A DNA stretch of 64,000 bases from CAYOZN01 sp964408455 (GTDB lineage Bacteria > Planctomycetota > Phycisphaerae > UBA1845 > UTPLA1). A program made the translations under genes and the position numbers. Shown piece after piece: positions 61,324 through 64,000 of the stretch (its first letter is position 1; each line of letters starts with the position of its first letter). The notes beneath the pieces were generated by a model. The model saw nothing but the letters and a program-made list of their open reading frames with translations, did not search any database and was not told where the DNA came from. The stretch is taken from positions 81,447-145,446 of the forward strand of contig CAYOZN010000012.1 of the NCBI GenBank assembly GCA_964408455.1, given 5' to 3'.

Positions 61324-61364
61324 GGCGTCTGCATACTCCTCGGCCGGCACCGGGCCGTTGATCA

Positions 61365-61407
61365 CGGCCGCCGTCCATCACGCACAACCTTGCTGGCACG
61401 GCGGCCG
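61365..61407. terminator. Inverted repeat between dnaE and osmC-like gene
   Basis: CGGCCGCCGT (61365-61374) and ACGGCGGCCG (61398-61407) form a perfect 10-base stem around a 23-base loop. It stands between convergent genes, which suits a terminator, but no T-run follows on either side. Confidence 0.4.
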
Positions 61408-61418
61408 CGCAACTCACA

Positions 61419-61976
61419 TCAGCCCGTCACGAGCTTCCCGTTCAGCCGGATTGGCTGCGCCATGTTGAAGTAATTGGGCGATGTCTTTTTCACCCACTCG
61501 TGCACCGCCTCGAACTGCTTCTGCGTGCCGTCGCCCTTGATGCGCACCGTGTAGTCGATCTCGTCGTAGCCCGGCTTCACGCGCTGATCGAGTCCGAGGA
61601 ACCCGCGCAGATCCAGCTCCCCGCGCGTCTCGATCTCCAGGCTCTCCAACGCAATGCCCTGCATCGAGCATGCTGCGACGTACGTCGCCATCATGCACGC
61701 ATTCATCGCCGCCATCAGAACTTCCTGCGGGTTCGGCGCCGTGTTCTTGCCCAGCAGCTCCGGCGGTTCGTCAATGGTGATCGTGAAGTTCTTGTCGTGC
61801 TGCCGCCCGCCGAGAGACCACCGCTCGACGCGCGTCTCGCTGCGCGTTCCGCCTCTCCAGGCCGTCGTCACTTCAAACCGGGCGATGCCTTCGGCGGCAT
61901 TCGCCTTGACCGCTTCCATCGTCCGTGTAAGGGCCTCTGTGTCGATCCCGTTGATCAATGCCGTCTGCGTCGCCAT
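61419..61976 (-). CDS. OsmC family protein
   Basis: A 185-residue protein of the OsmC/Ohr superfamily, which reduces organic hydroperoxides or works in related stress responses. The two redox Cys are not clearly both present: the region LMAAMNACMMATYVAACSM has C at two spots, which could be the catalytic pair. Other family parts are DEPPELLGKNTAPNPQEVLM and LESLEIETRGELDL. ATG 61976 follows GAAGGAGAA. It is divergent from the TetR gene with a shared palindromic operator, so the regulator probably controls it. Confidence 0.85.
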   Translation of the reverse strand: MATQTALINGIDTEALTRTMEAVKANAAEGIARFEVTTAWRGGTRSETRVERWSLGGRQHDKNFTITIDEPPELLGKNTAPNPQEVLMAAMNACMMATYVAACSMQGIALESLEIETRGELDLRGFLGLDQRVKPGYDEIDYTVRIKGDGTQKQFEAVHEWVKKTSPNYFNMAQPIRLNGKLVTG

Positions 61977-62106
61977 GGGTATTCTCCTTGAGCTGGTTAC
62001 CATGTGTTTCCGGCCGCCATTCGCGAACCACGCCGGCTCGCGACTGCGCCCAGCCCAAGTATTCCTCGCGGCCGGCTCTCCGCCAATTGACTGCCGGTCA
62101 TGCGCC

Positions 62107-62125
62107 GGTTGACTTCAAGTCAACC
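62107..62125. promoter_or_regulatory. Candidate operator (19-bp palindrome) between osmC and tetR
   Basis: GGTTGACTTCAAGTCAACC is a perfect palindrome with one central base. It lies 131 bases upstream of the OsmC start and 50 bases upstream of the TetR start, the position expected for a TetR-family operator. The TTGAC half also looks like a -35 element on each strand. Confidence 0.65.
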
Positions 62126-62174
62126 CGCCCGAACGTTAGACTTGGCGGCGGGTTCAGATTGGGAGCGCCAGTCC

Positions 62175-62759
62175 ATGGCCGAAGTGACGCGAGACCGGAT
62201 CATCAGAGTCGCGCACGACCTGTTCTATCGCCGCGGCTTTCACACGGTCGGGCTGGATGCGATTCTCGCCGACGTCGGCGTCACCAAGACCACTTTCTAC
62301 AACCACTTCCAGTCCAAGGAAGACCTCGTCCACGAGACGCTGCGCTGGCACGATCGCTGGTGGCAGGACACCTTCCGGGCGTCGCTGAAGAAGCACGGTG
62401 GCGACACGCCTCGCGGTCAGCTCCTGGCCATTTTCGACGCGCTGGACGAGCTTCTCGCCTCCGACGATTTCAACGGCTGCTATTTCGTGAACGCGGCCGT
62501 GCAGTTTCCCGCCCCGCACGATCCGGCCCACCAGGCCGCGTCCGAGCACAAACAGCAGATGGAAGGCATCATCCGCGAACTGGCCGGATACGCCGGCGCC
62601 GCCGACCCCGCCGCCCTGGCCCGCGAACTTTCGCTGTTGATGGAGGGCGCCTACGTCACCCGGCAGGTCACCGGCAATACGCGTATCGGCGACGTGGCGT
62701 CGAGGCTGTCCCGCATGATCATCGATTCACACCTGCCAGCGAAAAGGGCGCCTGATTGA
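62175..62759 (+). CDS. TetR family transcriptional regulator
   Basis: A 194-residue repressor. The N-terminal DNA-binding part has the TetR signature GFHTVGLDAILADVGVTKTTFYNHF, of which DAILADVGVTKTTFYNHF is the HTH. The remainder is the helical ligand-binding domain typical of the family. It probably represses itself and the divergent osmC-like gene by binding the palindrome at 62107-62125, 50 bases upstream of its own start. The ligand is unknown; peroxides or electrophiles would fit the neighbour. ATG 62175 is the sensible start. Confidence 0.9.
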   Translation: MAEVTRDRIIRVAHDLFYRRGFHTVGLDAILADVGVTKTTFYNHFQSKEDLVHETLRWHDRWWQDTFRASLKKHGGDTPRGQLLAIFDALDELLASDDFNGCYFVNAAVQFPAPHDPAHQAASEHKQQMEGIIRELAGYAGAADPAALARELSLLMEGAYVTRQVTGNTRIGDVASRLSRMIIDSHLPAKRAPD

Positions 62760-62783
62760 GATTCGCCTCGCCCTCACGCGCGG

Positions 62784-62817
62784 TTTCATCGCGAACCCAC
62801 CCCTGAGGAAAGGGGTG
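62784..62817. repeat. 34-bp exact repeat with hairpin end (copy 1)
   Basis: This 34-base sequence, beginning TTTCATCGCGAACCCACC, recurs without change at 63914-63947. Its last 20 bases form the hairpin CACCCCT-GAGGAA-AGGGGTG. It lies after the TetR gene and upstream of the DUF1579 gene. Confidence 0.85.
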
Positions 62818-63013
62818 GCCAGCCGACCGGGCGGCTGACCGTGGCCTATGGGAGAAGTCTGCCGGTGGTTACCATTGTCGGCCACCCGCCGGAAGTGATC
62901 TTTGTCGAAAGTTCCGATTGCCTCCGCGCCGGGCATTTATCCTCTGGCGCGTTCCGGCGCCAATCGCTACGCGGACGCATGCGAACCACGGTCAGGCAAA
63001 ATGGAGAAATGCC

Positions 63014-63628
63014 ATGAAGAAGTTCCCACTGCTCGCTCTCATCGTCGTCGCACCCCTCGTGGGCGTTGTGCTGGCGCAACCGGCGGAACGGCCGAGTCGT
63101 CAGGACGCGGGCGCCGCCACGAAGCCGGCCGCGGATCAGATGCCGCCCATGCCGCCGCCGCCCGGAGAGCATCACAAGTGGCTGGAGAAACTCGTCGGCA
63201 CCTGGACCTTCGAAAGTGAAATGATGGCGCCGGGCATGCCGCCGATGAAAAGCAGCGGCACCGACACGGTTCGCTCGCTTGGCGGACGCTGGGTGCTCGG
63301 CGAGTTGAAGCACGAGATGCCCGGCATGGGCACGATGAATGCGGTGCTCACGATCGGCTACAACTCCGAGACCGGCAAGTACCAGGGAACGTGGGTCGAT
63401 TCGGTCACCGATCACCTGTGGATCTATGTGGGCACGCTCGATCCGACCGAGAAGATTCTCACGCTGGAGGCCGAGGGCCCGAACATGATGGACCCGGCCA
63501 AGGGCAACACGAAATACCGCGACGTGATCACGTTCAAGAGCGCGGATCATCGCACGCTGACGTCGTCGGCCCTGGTCGACGGCAAATGGGTACAGTTCAT
63601 GACAGCGCACTATCGCAAGACGAAGTGA
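63014..63628 (+). CDS. Exported DUF1579 family protein
   Basis: A 204-residue protein with a signal peptide (KKFPLLALIVVAPLVGVVLA, cut after residue 21). After a Pro/Met-rich linker comes the DUF1579 domain: HKWLEKLVGTWTFESEM, then GGRWVLGELKHEMPG and IGYNSETGKYQGTWVDS. The family is a small beta-barrel with unknown role, common in planctomycetes and myxobacteria as exported proteins. ATG 63014 follows GGAGAAATGCC. Confidence 0.8.
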   Translation: MKKFPLLALIVVAPLVGVVLAQPAERPSRQDAGAATKPAADQMPPMPPPPGEHHKWLEKLVGTWTFESEMMAPGMPPMKSSGTDTVRSLGGRWVLGELKHEMPGMGTMNAVLTIGYNSETGKYQGTWVDSVTDHLWIYVGTLDPTEKILTLEAEGPNMMDPAKGNTKYRDVITFKSADHRTLTSSALVDGKWVQFMTAHYRKTK

Positions 63629-63681
63629 GTTCCGCGGCCTTCGAGTGTCGGGTGGGGTCAAGGGATGCCGGCGCCCTGATC

Positions 63682-63713
63682 GCATGCTCACGCGGAGTAC
63701 CGCGAGAGCATGC
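63682..63713. repeat. Long hairpin: GCATGCTC/GAGCATGC with inner stem
   Basis: Arms GCATGCTC (63682-63689) and GAGCATGC (63706-63713) enclose a second stem CGCGG-AGTA-CCGCG with one unpaired base on each side. The overall stem has 13 base pairs. It lies 54 bases after the DUF1579 stop, so it may be a terminator, though no T-run follows; it may also be a dispersed repeat. Confidence 0.6.
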
Positions 63714-63726
63714 CAGCCCGCCGGTA

Positions 63727-63882
63727 TTATGAAATGCGCGACTTGTCGGTGCTGCCGATGGGTTGGAACGGCGTGTGGCCGGGCATCTGGTGAAATATGA
63801 TGTCGCGGCTATGGCATTCGTGGTCGTCGAAACCAAAGGCATGGTGGGCGTTGGCTCGCGCATCGATGCTGCGGGCCGGCAT
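63727..63882 (-). CDS. Possible 51-residue small protein or gene fragment
   Basis: A short frame too small to be listed by most gene finders but with a protein-like sequence: MPARSIDARANAHHAFGF, then DDHECHSRDIIFHQM, PGHTPFQPIGSTDKSRIS. It is unusually rich in His and has one Cys. No AT-rich or ribosome site is convincing; a stop lies in-frame about 27 bases before the ATG. I cannot name the family. It may be the tail of a decayed gene, since the surrounding DNA carries repeats. Confidence 0.35.
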   Translation of the reverse strand: MPARSIDARANAHHAFGFDDHECHSRDIIFHQMPGHTPFQPIGSTDKSRIS

Positions 63883-63913
63883 CGCCGGTGATCGGACGGC
63901 TGTTCTGCGCTCC

Positions 63914-63947
63914 TTTCATCGCGAACCCACCCCTGAGGAAAGGGGTG
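63914..63947. repeat. 34-bp exact repeat with hairpin end (copy 2)
   Basis: This copy is identical to 62784-62817 over 34 bases and is placed between the DUF1579 gene and the right edge. The window ends 53 bases later, so nothing can be said about what follows. Confidence 0.85.
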
Positions 63948-64000
63948 TGAAACTATGAAGCAAGCCCCCTGTCGGGTAGGTTTCGGGAAGTGCTAACGGT

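Overview
The window is GC-rich, densely coding bacterial DNA that looks like a Planctomycetota chromosome, possibly of the Phycisphaerae. This placement is inference. It rests on a PEP-CTERM protein built from HAF repeats (44552-45748), a deacetylase of the type linked to PEP-CTERM/exosortase systems (37774-38616), several families I associate with planctomycetes (DUF1571, DUF1579, DUF362, a zinc-ribbon membrane protein with paired CxxC motifs), and many lipoproteins. I see no transposase, integrase, phage gene or CRISPR array. Housekeeping genes (rpsP-trmD-rplS, topA, dnaE, gltA, sucC, a tRNA-Ser) are spread throughout, so this is core chromosome.

Layout. 1-8.2 kb: the 3' end of a gene entering from the left, a ParE-type toxin-antitoxin pair, thymidine kinase plus a concentrative nucleoside transporter, then ETF alpha with a membrane Fe-S oxidoreductase, and an SGNH hydrolase. 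8.2-14.6 kb: adenine deaminase on the minus strand, then rpsP-trmD-rplS-yraN-tatD, a ROK sugar kinase and a CheY-like receiver. 14.6-25 kb: proteases (M16, M48, a 931-residue zinc metalloprotease), a Spy-like secreted protein, small enzymes and tRNA-Ser(GGA). 25.6-36 kb: topA with six zinc ribbons, a queuosine-salvage protein, two lipoproteins, a DUF362 protein, a PIN toxin pair, and a Tat-exported phosphoesterase. 36-47 kb: a methyltransferase, the polysaccharide deacetylase, a HAD-HerA fusion, a ferritin-like/cytochrome c operon, the HAF-repeat PEP-CTERM protein and an L,D-transpeptidase. 47-54 kb: repeat-rich intergenic DNA around gltA, sucC, a Uma2 nuclease and a DuOB-DUF488-DUF488 operon. 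54-64 kb: a Mop/TOBE protein, a ChaN-like lipoprotein, a UPF0175/PIN pair, dnaE, an OsmC/TetR divergent pair and a DUF1579 protein.

The gene functions fit a respiring bacterium. Citrate synthase and succinyl-CoA ligase are present, as are an ETF-to-quinone electron route and a lipoprotein cytochrome c. Nucleobase/nucleoside salvage (tdk, transporter, adenine deaminase, queuosine salvage) is well represented. Export of proteins and envelope metabolism account for much of the rest.

The most unusual content is in the intergenic DNA. Several short arrays have a 7-bp unit (one has an 8-bp unit), and two neighbouring arrays each hold seven units of exactly 21 bp. They sit directly beside stop codons or start regions. 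Separate families of small palindromes recur: 8-bp arms around a 3-base loop at 21.8, 34.8 and 40.3 kb, a three-hairpin element at 51.3 kb, and a 34-bp exact repeat at 62.8 and 63.9 kb. Among the genes, the most interesting are the DUF488/DuOB operon, the HAD-HerA fusion and the ferritin/cytochrome operon with an unknown partner.
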